From assembly GCA_963820095.1 (NCBI GenBank), contig CAWFZA010000023.1, forward strand, positions 1 through 64,000: a stretch of DNA of 64,000 nucleotides, read 5' to 3'. This DNA is from Roseiarcus sp963820095. GTDB lineage: Bacteria; Pseudomonadota; Alphaproteobacteria; Rhizobiales; Beijerinckiaceae. A program made the translations under genes and the position numbers. Numbering within the stretch: the first letter of the stretch is position 1; every line of letters starts with the position of its first letter. Positions 44,574 to 53,936 of this stretch are shown piece after piece. The notes under the pieces are model-generated. The model saw only the letters and a list, made by a program, of their open reading frames with translations. It did no database searches and was not told the origin of the DNA.

Positions 44574-45733
44574 ATGCTGCGCCGGTATCGCCGCCATTTC
44601 GCGTTGCTCGCCTTCGGCCTTCTCGCGACGCCGCTCATCGTTGGGATGGTTAGGCCGGACAGCCCCCAGGCTATTCTCAAGGAAGGGCGGCGCCCGACGC
44701 CTGCGCCAAAGGCGTTCGCGAGCGGGGCCGATTGGCTCACGCTCCCGAGAGAGGTCGACGCCTATCTCAACGACCGCTTTGGTCTGCGTGAGAAAATGAT
44801 CCGCCTGCACAAGGACCTGACCAAGCCGCTCTTGTTTCAAGGCAGCAACATCGCGGTGATCGGCGCAAGCGGGCGAATGTATGCGGTGCCGGACGACATG
44901 GTCGCGCAAAGCGCGGGCCACACTTTCCGTCCTCAGAAGGTGGCCGAGGCGGTCGACATGATCGTGGCGATGAACGACGCGCTCGCGCGGCGCGGCGTCA
45001 AGTTCCTGGTTGCCGTGCCGCCGAATTCCTCGACCATCTACCAGGATGACCTTCCGGGGTGGGCGCGAAATCCCGGCAGGAAGACGGAGTACGACCTCCT
45101 GTTGCAGGAGCTGGCGGCCCGGGACGTCAAGACCGTTGATCTGCGTCCCGCGCTGAAAGACGCTCGGGCCTCGGGGGCCGTCTATTTCCTCAACGACCTG
45201 CACTGGAACGTGAACGGCGCAATCGCCGGCTATAACGCCGTGGTGGAGGCGGACGGTCATCCGGACTGGAAAATCGATCGGGCCTCCGCCATCGGCCCCC
45301 CCATGGAGCGGAAGGGAGGCGACATCGCGACGCTCGCAGGCCTAGCGGACAAGGCGGTGGAAACGACTCCGACCCTGGCTCTGCATCCGGTCGGGCGCGA
45401 CGAGCAGCTGTCTCACGACGTCGAGGGTCGCATCGAGGCCGCGCGTGGTTTGCCCGATCACGCCATCGTGACGGGCAGATCCGGTCCGACGATCATGGTG
45501 ATCGGCGATTCCTTCACGGACGGATATTTCCCACTGTTCCTTTCCCAGCACGTCGGCCGGGCCGTTTGGTTCCACCATAATTATTGCGGCTTCGATTGGG
45601 CGTCGATCGACAAATCCGCCCGGACGAAGTCTGGTGGATGCCGGTTGAGCGGTATCTTGTCTGCCGTCCGGGACAGAAACTGAAGAATTTCCCCCAAGGC
45701 GAGGCGAGGGAGAACGCGGTGATCGACAACTGA
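44574..45733 (+). CDS. AlgJ/AlgX-like SGNH-fold protein, copy 2 (C-terminal frameshift)
   Basis: ~386 residues after correction. It repeats copy 1 block by block: anchor RRHFALLAFGLLATPLIVGMV, VDAYLNDRFGLREKMIRLHKDL, DxH in FLNDLHWNVNGAIAGY and Ser in VIGDSFTDGYFPLF. A missing T in GACAAATCCGCC near 45618 breaks the end; corrected it reads RPDEVWWMPVERYLVCRPG and stops at 45731-45733, overlapping the start of copy 3 (TGATG). As written the frame ends at 45683. Confidence 0.8.
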
Positions 45734-46917
45734 TGCTCGCACGCAATCGCCGAATGTTCGCCATTGTCGCGTTTCTCGTGCTGGCGACGCCGCTCGTGGT
45801 GGGTCTCGTCGCGCCCGACGGTCCCGCGACCGTCCTCAGGGAAGGGCGCTCCCTTGCGCCGGCGCCCCGGGTGCCCATGAGCGGGTCGGGTTGGCTCGCC
45901 TTGCCGGCCGCGGCCGACGCCTATCTCAAGGATCATTTCGGCTTGCGGCAGAAGCTGATCACGGCGCACCGCGAGCTTACCAAACCGTTGCTCGGGTTCG
46001 GCAACAATTCGGTGCTGATCGGTCGCGACGGACGCATGTTCTACCTCGGCGAGAATGCGGTGCGGCAAAGCGCGGGACTCCTCGTTCGGGACGAGAGGGT
46101 GGCCGAGACCGCTGCGACGCTTCAACGCATGAACGAAGAGCTTCACGCGCGCGGCGTCCGGTTCCTGGTCGCCATGCCGCCGAACGGGCCGACAATTTAC
46201 CAGGACGACCTGCCGCACTGGGCGCAAAATCCCGGCAAGCCGACCGAGTACGACCTGCTGCTCGCCAAGCTCGCGGCGAAGGGCGTGCCCGCCGTCGATC
46301 TGCGGCCGGCGGTCAAGAAGGCGCGGGCGGAAGGCTCCGTCTTCTACCTGCACGACACCCATTGGACCTTTCGAGGCGCCCTCGCCGGGTACAACGCGCT
46401 CGTCGAGGCGGACGCACACCCGGACTGGCGAATCGAGCCAAGCTCCGCGCTAGGACCCATGACGTTGCGCAAAGGCGGCGATCTCGCGCGCATGTTGGGC
46501 GTTGGCGACGCGATTTCCGAACAAGCGGAGTACCTGACGCTGCCGGAGGGCAAGAAAGTGCTTCAGTCCTCCGATCCGTACGGGGACTTTATCGAGACAT
46601 CCGAAAAGGCGGGCCCGACGATTCTAGTCCTTGGCGACTCCTTCACCAGCGGATATTTGTCCCTGATGATCTTACAACATGCTCATCGTGTGATATGGAT
46701 GAACCACTGGTTTTGCGGCTTCGACTGGGGGGAGCTGGAAAACTATCATCCTGACGAGGTCTGGTGGATGCCTACCGAGCGCTTTCTGCTTTGCTCGCCG
46801 GGCGTGAAGCCGAAGGGCTTGCCTGAAAGCCATGCGGCGCCGGTAGACGGGAGGGCCAGCCCTGGGGTCGCCGCTCAGGTTGACGCGGCTGGAAACCGGG
46901 ATGGCGCGCGGGAATGA
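45733..46917 (+). CDS. AlgJ/AlgX-like SGNH-fold protein, copy 3
   Basis: 394 residues, frame intact: anchor RRMFAIVAFLVLATPLVVGLV, AYLKDHFGLRQKLITAHRELTK, FYLGENAVRQSAGLLVRDER, DxH in YLHDTHWTFRGALAGY, Ser in VLGDSFTSGYLSLM, and DEVWWMPTERFLLC. A ~40-residue tail after the conserved end is unique to this copy. It overlaps copy 2 by one base. No MBOAT (AlgI-like) partner is in the window. Confidence 0.82.
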   Translation: MLARNRRMFAIVAFLVLATPLVVGLVAPDGPATVLREGRSLAPAPRVPMSGSGWLALPAAADAYLKDHFGLRQKLITAHRELTKPLLGFGNNSVLIGRDGRMFYLGENAVRQSAGLLVRDERVAETAATLQRMNEELHARGVRFLVAMPPNGPTIYQDDLPHWAQNPGKPTEYDLLLAKLAAKGVPAVDLRPAVKKARAEGSVFYLHDTHWTFRGALAGYNALVEADAHPDWRIEPSSALGPMTLRKGGDLARMLGVGDAISEQAEYLTLPEGKKVLQSSDPYGDFIETSEKAGPTILVLGDSFTSGYLSLMILQHAHRVIWMNHWFCGFDWGELENYHPDEVWWMPTERFLLCSPGVKPKGLPESHAAPVDGRASPGVAAQVDAAGNRDGARE

Positions 46918-47245
46918 GACTCCAGCCGCCGGGCGGAAGGCATTAGCGCCGCAAACGCCTCTCGAAGGCCAACCGAACCTGGAGCCTAAAACCGATTGCT
47001 TAAGACGGGTCATAGAGCGAGCGGTATAAGTCGAAATACGTGGATCCTTCTAGCCCACAGAGCGGAGGTTCGGCCGAATTGAACGTGGAAGCAAAAGATG
47101 AACGGCCCGAACCGAGAGGGCAATTCACAGGTCTGAGACAAGGCTGAAGGCCCTGAAGAAAGTTAGAAAGTTGCGCAAAGGCATTTAAGCCTCTGGAACC
47201 GTTCGCGCGCATGAACTTGTGCGCAAGCGCCGCGAAGCCGGCCTG
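46918..47245. other. 328-base convergent intergenic region
   Basis: Between AlgJ-like copy 3 and the WD40 gene, which face each other. GGTTCGGCC (about 47068-47076) and GGCCCGAACC (about 47104-47113) form an imperfect stem. A 70-codon reading on the minus strand (47000-47212) has no family features. No terminator with a T-run is evident. Confidence 0.45.
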
Positions 47246-48247
47246 TCAGGCGGGGAAGCTCAGCAGGCCGGCCGCGCCGGAGTCAAGCCCGAACAAGAGC
47301 TGGGAACCCGTCGCATTCCAGCCAAGCGCGCTGACCATGCCATCGCCCGGGAGGCGCACCAGGATTTCGGCCGCGTCACCGAGGCGGACGAGCAGAACGA
47401 GACCGTCCGCGTAGCCAATTGCGACGACCAGCGCCTTCGGATGAAAGGCCACCTGAGTCACCCGCGCCTGCCGCACGCCGCATTCTCGCGGAGCCCTGCC
47501 CATTGGGCCATCCTTGTCCTTGAAGGGCCAGACGACGGCGGCGTCGGCCCCGGAGGTCGCGAGCCATTGGCCGTCATGCGACCAGGAAACGGAGCGCGTC
47601 TTCGCCGGATATCCGGTCATGCGCATGTTGCGCGAGTCCTGAAGCCGCCACCCATGCAGCGCGTTCTCCTGCATTGTGGTCACGAGAAAACGCCCGTCGG
47701 GCGAGAAGGTGACGTCGAGATGCGCCCCCTTCCATTCCAGGGTCTGGGGATCCCCTTCGACCTTGGGAAACCAGAGCGTCGCGCCATTGTAGTGAGTCGC
47801 CGCGAGGCGGAAGCCCTTTGGTTGAAAGCTCAAGCCGCGAGCCGTCGTCGGCGCGCTCCACGACTTGACGCCCCCGGTCTCGTCGCGCGCGCGGACCTGC
47901 TTCCCGGCGCTCCACGCACACGCTTTGCCGCGCAACGCGAGTGCGTCGATCCATTTCCCCTTCTCGTCCGCGATTTCCTGAAGGGTCCCGTCGGCCCGCA
48001 CGGCGACGACCCGTCCATCGTCGCCGCCGGTGAGCAGCGTCTTGCGGTCGCTGGTCGCCGTCAGCATCGCAGCGTCAGGATGCACGACGATCCGTTTTTG
48101 CTGCCCGGGCTCGCCGATCAGCACGGCGCCGTCAGACAGGGCGAGCGCAGGCGCGCCGTCAATGAACGCCGCCGCCACGACATGCGCGCCCGCGTCGATG
48201 CGGAGGACGTGCTGAGCCAGCGAGGAGGCCTCGTGCGCTTCGGTCAT
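47246..48247 (-). CDS. WD40 repeat protein paired with the COG0523 GTPase
   Basis: 333 residues forming a beta-propeller of about seven degenerate WD repeats: AAMLTATSDRKTLLTGGDDGRV, LDVTFSPDGRFLVTTMQENALHGW, TRSVSWSHDGQWLATSGADAAVVW and VAFHPKALVVAIGYADGLV. No signal peptide. Its start follows the stop of the COG0523 GTPase gene by 16 bases on the same strand, so the two are probably co-transcribed and may work together; in alphaproteobacteria this pairing recurs as far as I recall. Confidence 0.8.
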   Translation of the reverse strand: MTEAHEASSLAQHVLRIDAGAHVVAAAFIDGAPALALSDGAVLIGEPGQQKRIVVHPDAAMLTATSDRKTLLTGGDDGRVVAVRADGTLQEIADEKGKWIDALALRGKACAWSAGKQVRARDETGGVKSWSAPTTARGLSFQPKGFRLAATHYNGATLWFPKVEGDPQTLEWKGAHLDVTFSPDGRFLVTTMQENALHGWRLQDSRNMRMTGYPAKTRSVSWSHDGQWLATSGADAAVVWPFKDKDGPMGRAPRECGVRQARVTQVAFHPKALVVAIGYADGLVLLVRLGDAAEILVRLPGDGMVSALGWNATGSQLLFGLDSGAAGLLSFPA

Positions 48248-48263
48248 GGGCGCATTGAAGCGA

Positions 48264-49324
48264 TCAAGCCGCGCAGTCCAGGAAGCCGTTGCGGATTTCC
48301 GCTTCCTGAAGATCCCGGCCGATGAACACGACCTTCGATTCGCGCTTCTCGTCCGGCCTCCATGCGCGCTGCGAATCGCCGTCGAGCATCATATGCACGC
48401 CCTGGAAGACGAAGCGGTTGGGATCGCCCTTCATCGCGACGATGCCCTTGCAGCGCAGGATATTCGGCCCCTGCTCCTGGGTGAGGCGGTTGATCCAGGG
48501 CATGAACTTTGCTGGATCGACATCGCCCTCGAGCCTCACGGCCACCGACTGCATGTCCTCGTCGTGATAGTGCTTGAGGCCGCGATGATGATGATGCTCG
48601 CCGTCCTGGTGGTGGTGGTCGTGGTTGTGGTCTGGTCGTGGTCATGGTCGTCGTCGAGGACGAGGAAGTCGGGTTCGATGTCGAGGATGCGGTCGAGATC
48701 GAAGGCGCGGCGCTCGAGCACGTCGGCGAGCGCGATGTCGCATTTCTTCGCGCGATGCAGCGTCGCGTAAGGGTTGATGGCGCGAATGCGCGCCTCGACC
48801 TCGCGCAATTCCGACGCGTCGACCAAGTCGGTCTTGTTGATGATGATGACGTCGGCGAAGGCGATCTGGTTCTTCGCTTCGGGCGCATCGCGCAGGCGCT
48901 GAGCAAGCCATTTGGCGTCGGCGACCGTCACCACGGCGTCGAGCCGCGCCGCCTCTCTCACGTCCTCGTCGACGAAGAAGGTCTGCGCCACCGGCGCCGG
49001 ATCGGCGAGTCCGGTGGTCTCGACGATGATGGCGTCGAAGCGGCCCTTGCGCTTCATCAGCCCCTCGATGATGCGGATGAGATCGCCGCGGACGGTGCAA
49101 CAGATGCAACCGTTGTTCATCTCGAACACTTCTTCGTCGGCGCCGATGACCAGTTCATTGTCGATGCCGATCTCGCCGAACTCGTTGACGACGACCGCGT
49201 AGCGCTTGCCGTGCGGTTCGCTCAAAATGCGGTTGAGCAGCGTCGTCTTACCGGCGCCGAGATAGCCGGTGAGGACGGTGACGGGAATTTTTTCCGGCTC
49301 GTGGCTCGTGGTCACGTGCTTCAT
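48264..49324 (-). CDS. CobW/COG0523 family GTPase, probable zinc metallochaperone (frameshift in His-rich linker)
   Basis: ~353 residues after correction. P-loop LTGYLGAGKTTLLNRIL, metal motif CxCC in NNGCICCTVRGDL, DAIIVETTGLADPAPV, base recognition INKTDLV. A His/Asp linker follows (LDDDHDHD, HNHDHHHQDGEHHHH) where one base is missing near 48620, and then the CobW C-terminal domain (MQSVAVRLEGDVDPAKF, VFQGVHMMLDGD). The CxCC motif and His-rich region place it with zinc-handling members. CobN-type cobalamin genes are not adjacent, so a B12 role is less likely. Confidence 0.85.
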
Positions 49325-49411
49325 CTCCTCGATGCGAAAGGGATTGCGACGAAATATAGTGCTCGGCGGCGCTTCCGGATAGGGCCGCAGCCTCGGAGGG
49401 GACGCTCGGCG

Positions 49412-49795
49412 CTACCAGGAGCTCGAACCGACGCCGCCGTTGACGCCGATGTAGGCGCCCGACCATCGCCAGGTCGGGGGGGTCACGTAGGTCGGCTGCA
49501 CGTAGACGAAGGGCGGCGGCATCTCGTCGGCAGGCAAAGTCGCAGGCGGAGGCCCGAGCACGACCGCTTCCTCCGGGATATAGCCAAACCGGCCTCGCCA
49601 CGACACGCGACACCAGCCGCGAGCGCATTTCAGCAACGCGATTTCGGCGGTTTGGGGGATGTGCTGCACAACGCCGCTCTTGCCGCTCGGCCCGACACGC
49701 ATCGCAACCGGCGTTCCGGTCATCGCCAGTTCGGCGAGCGCCGGCGCGGTGGGAGCGATGGACAGGGCAAGCCCAAGGCAAAAACGCCCAATCAT
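49412..49795 (-). CDS. exported SH3-domain (SH3b) protein
   Basis: 127 residues from the ATG at 49795: signal peptide MIGRFCLGLALSIAPTAPALA, then an SH3b-like domain, TGTPVAMRVGPSGKSGVVQHIP, ARGWCRVSWRGRFGYIPEEAV, and a Pro/Tyr-rich tail. Such domains bind peptidoglycan or metals in the periplasm. A longer reading to 49939 lacks signal-peptide logic. Confidence 0.75.
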   Translation of the reverse strand: MIGRFCLGLALSIAPTAPALAELAMTGTPVAMRVGPSGKSGVVQHIPQTAEIALLKCARGWCRVSWRGRFGYIPEEAVVLGPPPATLPADEMPPPFVYVQPTYVTPPTWRWSGAYIGVNGGVGSSSW

Positions 49796-49871
49796 CCTGT
49801 CAAACCCCTCATTCGCGGCAACCTGTGACCTCAATCCTAGACACAAATACGCCTTTCCATCGACGACCGGC

Positions 49872-50390
49872 TCAAATTTTCGTGGCGCGCCACGTCGGCC
49901 CGTTCGCTCCAAAGACCGGCTCGATACGGAAATTGTCATTCGCGGTCATCGCTCCGAGCGGCAAGGCCTCCTCCGGCATGACAAGCGTCGCTTGATCGCC
50001 AACGAACATGATCAGGTGTCGCTTCTGCTCGAGCAGCGTTTTCGCCATGGCGCGGAGGGCGTCGAAGTAAGGCGCTCTCCGCCACGCGCCCGGGGAGCCG
50101 GGGTCGACCTGACCATAGACGAAGCCGTTCGCCGGATACACGGACAGCACGAACCGGGCGCGGTCGGGCTTCCACTCGGCGGGCATCGTCCCGTCCGTCA
50201 TCCATAGACAGAAAAATTGCCGGCATTGGGCAGGCGGAGCGTCATGGATCGCGCAGCCCTTTCCCGGCGCGCAATGCTTGCACCATGCGCCGGGCGGCTT
50301 GGCGAATTCGGCCAGGGCGTACACCTTGCAGCAGAGGGTGCAACTGCCGCACTCGCGTCCAGGCGCGGCGGTAAAGGAGGTGAGGACCAT
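49872..50390 (-). CDS. Cys-rich YkgJ-like (zinc/iron-chelating) protein
   Basis: 172 residues. A cysteine pattern of the YkgJ type fills the N-terminal half: RECGSCTLCCKVY, WCKHCAPGKGCAIHDAPPAQC and RQFFCLW. The C-terminal half (RARFVLSVYPANGFVYGQVD) is a beta domain. The Cys cluster suggests a metal or Fe-S site, role unknown. The start is at 50390 (MVLTSF) or 50405. Confidence 0.72.
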   Translation of the reverse strand: MVLTSFTAAPGRECGSCTLCCKVYALAEFAKPPGAWCKHCAPGKGCAIHDAPPAQCRQFFCLWMTDGTMPAEWKPDRARFVLSVYPANGFVYGQVDPGSPGAWRRAPYFDALRAMAKTLLEQKRHLIMFVGDQATLVMPEEALPLGAMTANDNFRIEPVFGANGPTWRATKI

Positions 50391-50732
50391 GGCGGTGGAG
50401 ACCATTCAGCGCTTCGCCCAGCCGAAGTTGATGAGTCTGGACCGCTATCGCGACCCGCTCCGGCTGGCAAGTTGGTGTGACGTTCGACCTCGACGAGGCG
50501 GAGGGGCGGGCTTTCCCTCCGGGTCCGGCGAGAAGCGCAGGCGGCAGGCTAAGCCTGGCCGCCGAGGACATTGGGAAACCCGCGGAAGGCCGACGACGCT
50601 GGTCGGGACCTGACATTCCTCCGGCCCGCGATTGGCCATGATTTGCGATCATCCTAGGAATTGGTTAGTTTTGCCGGGCAGGATCCTCTCCATCCGCTCT
50701 CCGTATAATCCCTAATTCCTGGGTGACATTTA
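50391..50732. other. 342-base intergenic region before the FkbM gene
   Basis: Divergent promoter region between the YkgJ-like and FkbM genes. The last ~90 bases become A+T-richer and contain TATAAT at 50704-50709, 24 bases before the FkbM start; no -35 box at standard spacing was found. The rest shows nothing convincing. Confidence 0.4.
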
Positions 50733-51488
50733 ATGGCGAGAGCCGTTCAGTTCCTTAATAATCAGAGCTTTGAAGCCTTGACGAAACGCGCCGCCGGCTA
50801 TCTATACCGGAGGACAATTCGAAAATTGCTACCGACTATAGCCGAGGTCAAGTATTCCGGCATTCCTATTTCGAGAGAAAGAAAATTTGGCGACGCCCAT
50901 CTTCCGGACTTCTTAGTTCCCAATCCTCTCGACGACATCGAAAACTACGAGCAAACCCTTATTGCCGCGCTGCAGTCTCAAGTTCGCCCCGAGGATAGGG
51001 TGACGATAGTCGGAGGCGGCGAAGGCGTCACCGCAGTCGTCGCGGCAAAAGCCGTCGGCGAGAAGGGTTCCGTCCTTTGCTTCGAGGGAAACAGCTGGAA
51101 CGTCCACAAGATCAAGGCTACCGCCGCCCGAAACAACGTGTCGAGGCGCCTTACGGTCAGACACGCCGTGGTGGGACAAGCGATCGGCGTATACGGCGTG
51201 CCTGAACAGGTTTCGACGCTCGTCGTTTCACCAGCGGAATTGCCCGAATGCGATGTCCTCGAACTGGACTGCGAGGGCGCGGAGATCCTGATCCTGAGCA
51301 ATATGACGATCCGGCCGCGCGTGATCGCGGTGGAGAGCCACGGCGTCTATGGCGCCCCGACGACAAAAGTGAAGGCGCTATTGGAGCAATCGGGCTACGC
51401 CGTGGAAGAATGCGGCCTGGCGGAGCCGAGGGTCTCAGAGATATGCGAAGCCAACGACATTCGAATCTTGCTGGGCAAGCGCAATTGA
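50733..51488 (+). CDS. FkbM family methyltransferase-like protein
   Basis: 251 residues with a class I SAM-binding core: RVTIVGGGEGVTAVVAAKAVGE, CFEGNSWNVHKIKATAARNNV, DVLELDCEGAEILILSNM and a C-terminal PRVIAVESHGVYGAP. The E-L-D-C-E-G-A-E block is the FkbM/Methyltransf_21 signature. It starts AT-rich (TTAATAATCAG) unlike its neighbours, and an IS110 remnant lies just downstream, so recent gain is plausible. Substrates in this family include sugars and glycolipids; the real one is unknown. Confidence 0.8.
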   Translation: MARAVQFLNNQSFEALTKRAAGYLYRRTIRKLLPTIAEVKYSGIPISRERKFGDAHLPDFLVPNPLDDIENYEQTLIAALQSQVRPEDRVTIVGGGEGVTAVVAAKAVGEKGSVLCFEGNSWNVHKIKATAARNNVSRRLTVRHAVVGQAIGVYGVPEQVSTLVVSPAELPECDVLELDCEGAEILILSNMTIRPRVIAVESHGVYGAPTTKVKALLEQSGYAVEECGLAEPRVSEICEANDIRILLGKRN

Positions 51489-51520
51489 CCTGAGCCGCCG
51501 CCAGCGGCGGCAGACCCCGC

Positions 51521-51879
51521 CGTGTCGACCGACTTGACGCAGACCGAGGAAAACCAGCCGGTCCGCAACATCTCGGCCAGCGCCCAGGCGTCGCCCTCGT
51601 CGCTCTTGATCCGGCGGCTTTTGATGGCCTCCGCCGCGCGGCGCGCCTCCATGCAGATCATCGGATAGCCGATCGCTTCAAGCGGCCGGAACAGGTGCGG
51701 CGTGAATGGGCCGCTCTCGAGCCCGACCTATCCGGCGATCCCTTGAACCGCGGCAAAGGCGCCGTCGATCATTTCCGGATCGTATCGACGGCTCCTCGCC
51801 ACACCGCCTTGCCCGACCCGTCGATGACGCAGATCGCCGTTCGCTTGCCGCCGATATCCAACCCTGCATTCATCCTCAT
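51521..51879 (-). pseudogene. IS110-family transposase remnant (N-terminal part)
   Basis: On the minus strand MNAGLDIGGKRTAICVIDGSGKAVW is the IS110 DEDD N-terminus; after a frameshift near 51772 and an in-frame TAG near 51728 it continues VGLESGPFTPHLF, then EARRAAEAIKSRRIKSDEGDAWALAEML and GWFSSVCVKSVDT. The C-terminal two thirds are absent; the fragment stops against the end of the FkbM gene. Decayed and non-functional. Confidence 0.85.
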
Positions 51880-52032
51880 CGCGGCTCCCCATTCGTTGCT
51901 CACCAATCCCCAGCCAAGGCTCTCCCCGACGCCGCAGAGCGGCAACCTCATGTACGGTATCTATAAAATCTGCGCCGCCTGAACTCCGGTCCTTGCTCTC
52001 AAATCAAAAACTTCGCTCCCGTGTGAGGGCGC

Positions 52033-52066
52033 AAAAAAGCCGAGCGTCGAAGCGCTCGGCTTTTCT
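52033..52066. terminator. bidirectional rho-independent terminator
   Basis: AAAAAAGCCGAGCG, a 6-base loop (TCGAAG), then CGCTCGGCTTTTC: a G-C stem with an A-run on one side and a T-run on the other. It would end transcription of the ester-cyclase-like gene on the minus strand and anything from the IS110 side. Confidence 0.88.
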
Positions 52067-52111
52067 TAGGTATTCGCGACGCGGACTGTGTCGGGTTCGA
52101 TCAGGCGGCTT

Positions 52112-52552
52112 TCAAGCAAGCCAAGCTGGGTTAGCGCCGGTGACTCCGTCGTCGAGCCCGATCTCTTCCGCGATCCTGCCGTCGATCACCTTCAAGACTG
52201 TGGCGCCGGTGAAGCGCATCTTGCGGCCTGTAGCAGCGGGAAGGCTTCCGACCAGAAAGTCGTTGAAGGCGGGACCGGTATGGGTTCCGCCGCCCTCCCA
52301 CCGGCCAACGACCGTGTCGCCTTCGGCGATCAGATCCGCGGTCCCCCAGAAGTTGAGGTCCGGAAACGCGGCCCGGAAATCGGTCATGAACGCCTTGATG
52401 TCGTCGCGTCCGCGGCGCGGAGCGTGCAGAGAATATTGCAAGAGCATGTTCGGAGCAGCGATCTCGTCGACGACCGCGAGATCGACGGTCTTGCCCCAGA
52501 ATTCGGTGAACCAGCGGCCAACCACGGCCTTGTTGTCGTCCTGCTTGCTCAT
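52112..52552 (-). CDS. SnoaL-like ester cyclase/nuclear-transport-factor-2 fold protein
   Basis: 146 residues: VVGRWFTEFWGKTVDLAVVDEIAAPN, GRDDIKAFMTDFRAAFPDLNFWG, DTVVGRWEGGGTHTG and FTGATVLKVIDGRIAEEIGLDD. The D-x-x-F...AFPDL and G-x-x-V-x-R-W blocks are standard for SnoaL-like polyketide-cyclase relatives; most such bacterial proteins are of unknown role. The terminator at 52033-52066 lies downstream. Confidence 0.82.
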   Translation of the reverse strand: MSKQDDNKAVVGRWFTEFWGKTVDLAVVDEIAAPNMLLQYSLHAPRRGRDDIKAFMTDFRAAFPDLNFWGTADLIAEGDTVVGRWEGGGTHTGPAFNDFLVGSLPAATGRKMRFTGATVLKVIDGRIAEEIGLDDGVTGANPAWLA

Positions 52553-52688
52553 GGAATGGATCCTCTCGTTTGTCTAAAGAGGATCATCGAAGTCGCCTCG
52601 ATGACCGAGCGAACGACTACGCGGCGCTGGGCCACGCCACACTCCGCTTCTTGCGCTGGAATTGTGCGCGATGCGCGACGCGGTAACC

Positions 52689-53780
52689 CTACCCGCCCAC
52701 TTGCCCGCGATGCCGCAGGAAAGCATCCGCCAGCACGCAGGCGACCATCGCTTCGCCGACGGGCACGGCGCGGATGCCGACGCACGGATCATGACGGCCT
52801 TTGGTGACGATCTCGGTCTCCTCACCCGCGCGGGTGATCGTGCGGCGAGGCTTGAGGATCGACGACGTCGGCTTGACGGCGAAGCGAGCGACGATCGGCT
52901 GTCCGGTCGAGATACCGCCGAGAACGCCGCCCGCGTGATTGGAGAGAAAGCGCGGCCGTCCGTCGTTGCCCCAGCGCATTTCGTCAGCGTTCTGCTCGCC
53001 GGAGAGTTCTGCCGCCGCGAAGCCATCGCCGATCTCGACTCCCTTGACGGCGTTAATGCTCATGAGCCCCGCCGCAAGCTCCGCGTCGAGCTTGCCGTAG
53101 ATCGGCGCGCCCCAGCCCGCCGGCGCGCCGTCGGCGACGATTTCGATCACGGCGCCGATCGAGGAGCCCGCCTTCCGCACGTCATCGAGATAATCGGCGA
53201 AACGTTCTGCGGCCTGAGCGTCGGGCGAGAAGAAGGGGTTGCGGCCGACCTCGTCCCAGTCCCAGCGCGTTCGATCGATCTTCAATTTGCCCATCTGCAC
53301 GAGCGCGCCGCGAACGACAACGCCGGCGATCACCTTGCGAGCGATCGCGCCGGCTATAACGCGCGCGGCGGTCTCGCGAGCCGAGGAGCGGCCGCCTCCG
53401 CGATAGTCGCGGATCCCGTACTTTGCCTCATAGGCATAGTCGGCGTGGCCCGGGCGGTACTTGTCCTTGATGTCGCTGTAGTCTTTCGATCGCTGATCGA
53501 CGTTGTCGATGAACACGCCGATCGGCGCTCCGGTCGTCACCTGCCGGCCTGTCGTTTCGTCAAACATCACGCCAGACAGAATACGGGCCTCGTCCGGCTC
53601 GCGGCGTTGCGTGGTGAAGCGCGAGGTTCCTGGCCGCCGCCGGTCGAGCTCGGCTTGAATTTCAGCGACCTCCAGAGGAATGCGGGGCGGACAGCCGTCA
53701 ACCACGCAGCCAATTCCGGGCCCGTGACTCTCGCCAAAGGTGGTGACGCGGAAGAGGTGTCCAAAAGTGTTATGGGACAT
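52689..53780 (-). CDS. aroC: chorismate synthase
   Basis: 363 residues, standard length. Signature blocks: SHNTFGHLFRVTTFGESHGPGIGCVVDG at the start (split here as GHLFRVTTFGESHG), RRPGTSRFTTQRREPD, YRPGHADYAYEAKYGIRD, GRSSARETAARV, and RWGNDGRPRFLSNHAGGVLGGISTGQ in part. It makes chorismate from EPSP in the shikimate pathway using reduced FMN. Frame intact. Confidence 0.97.
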   Translation of the reverse strand: MSHNTFGHLFRVTTFGESHGPGIGCVVDGCPPRIPLEVAEIQAELDRRRPGTSRFTTQRREPDEARILSGVMFDETTGRQVTTGAPIGVFIDNVDQRSKDYSDIKDKYRPGHADYAYEAKYGIRDYRGGGRSSARETAARVIAGAIARKVIAGVVVRGALVQMGKLKIDRTRWDWDEVGRNPFFSPDAQAAERFADYLDDVRKAGSSIGAVIEIVADGAPAGWGAPIYGKLDAELAAGLMSINAVKGVEIGDGFAAAELSGEQNADEMRWGNDGRPRFLSNHAGGVLGGISTGQPIVARFAVKPTSSILKPRRTITRAGEETEIVTKGRHDPCVGIRAVPVGEAMVACVLADAFLRHRGQVGG

Positions 53781-53936
53781 GACCGATGCAGCGGTTCATA
53801 AGGACCCCTCTCACCTACGTCAAACGTGCGACGGCGCCCCATTCCCGCCACGCAATATTCATCGCCAATTCATGTGAGGGGGCGCATTTCCTCGTGCGCC
53901 AACGGCCAAGAGTTGAACACCACGGAGAATGTAAAA

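Noticed and set aside
47000..47212. 70-codon minus-strand open frame in the convergent gap
   Set aside because: No ribosome site or recognisable features; it could occur by chance.
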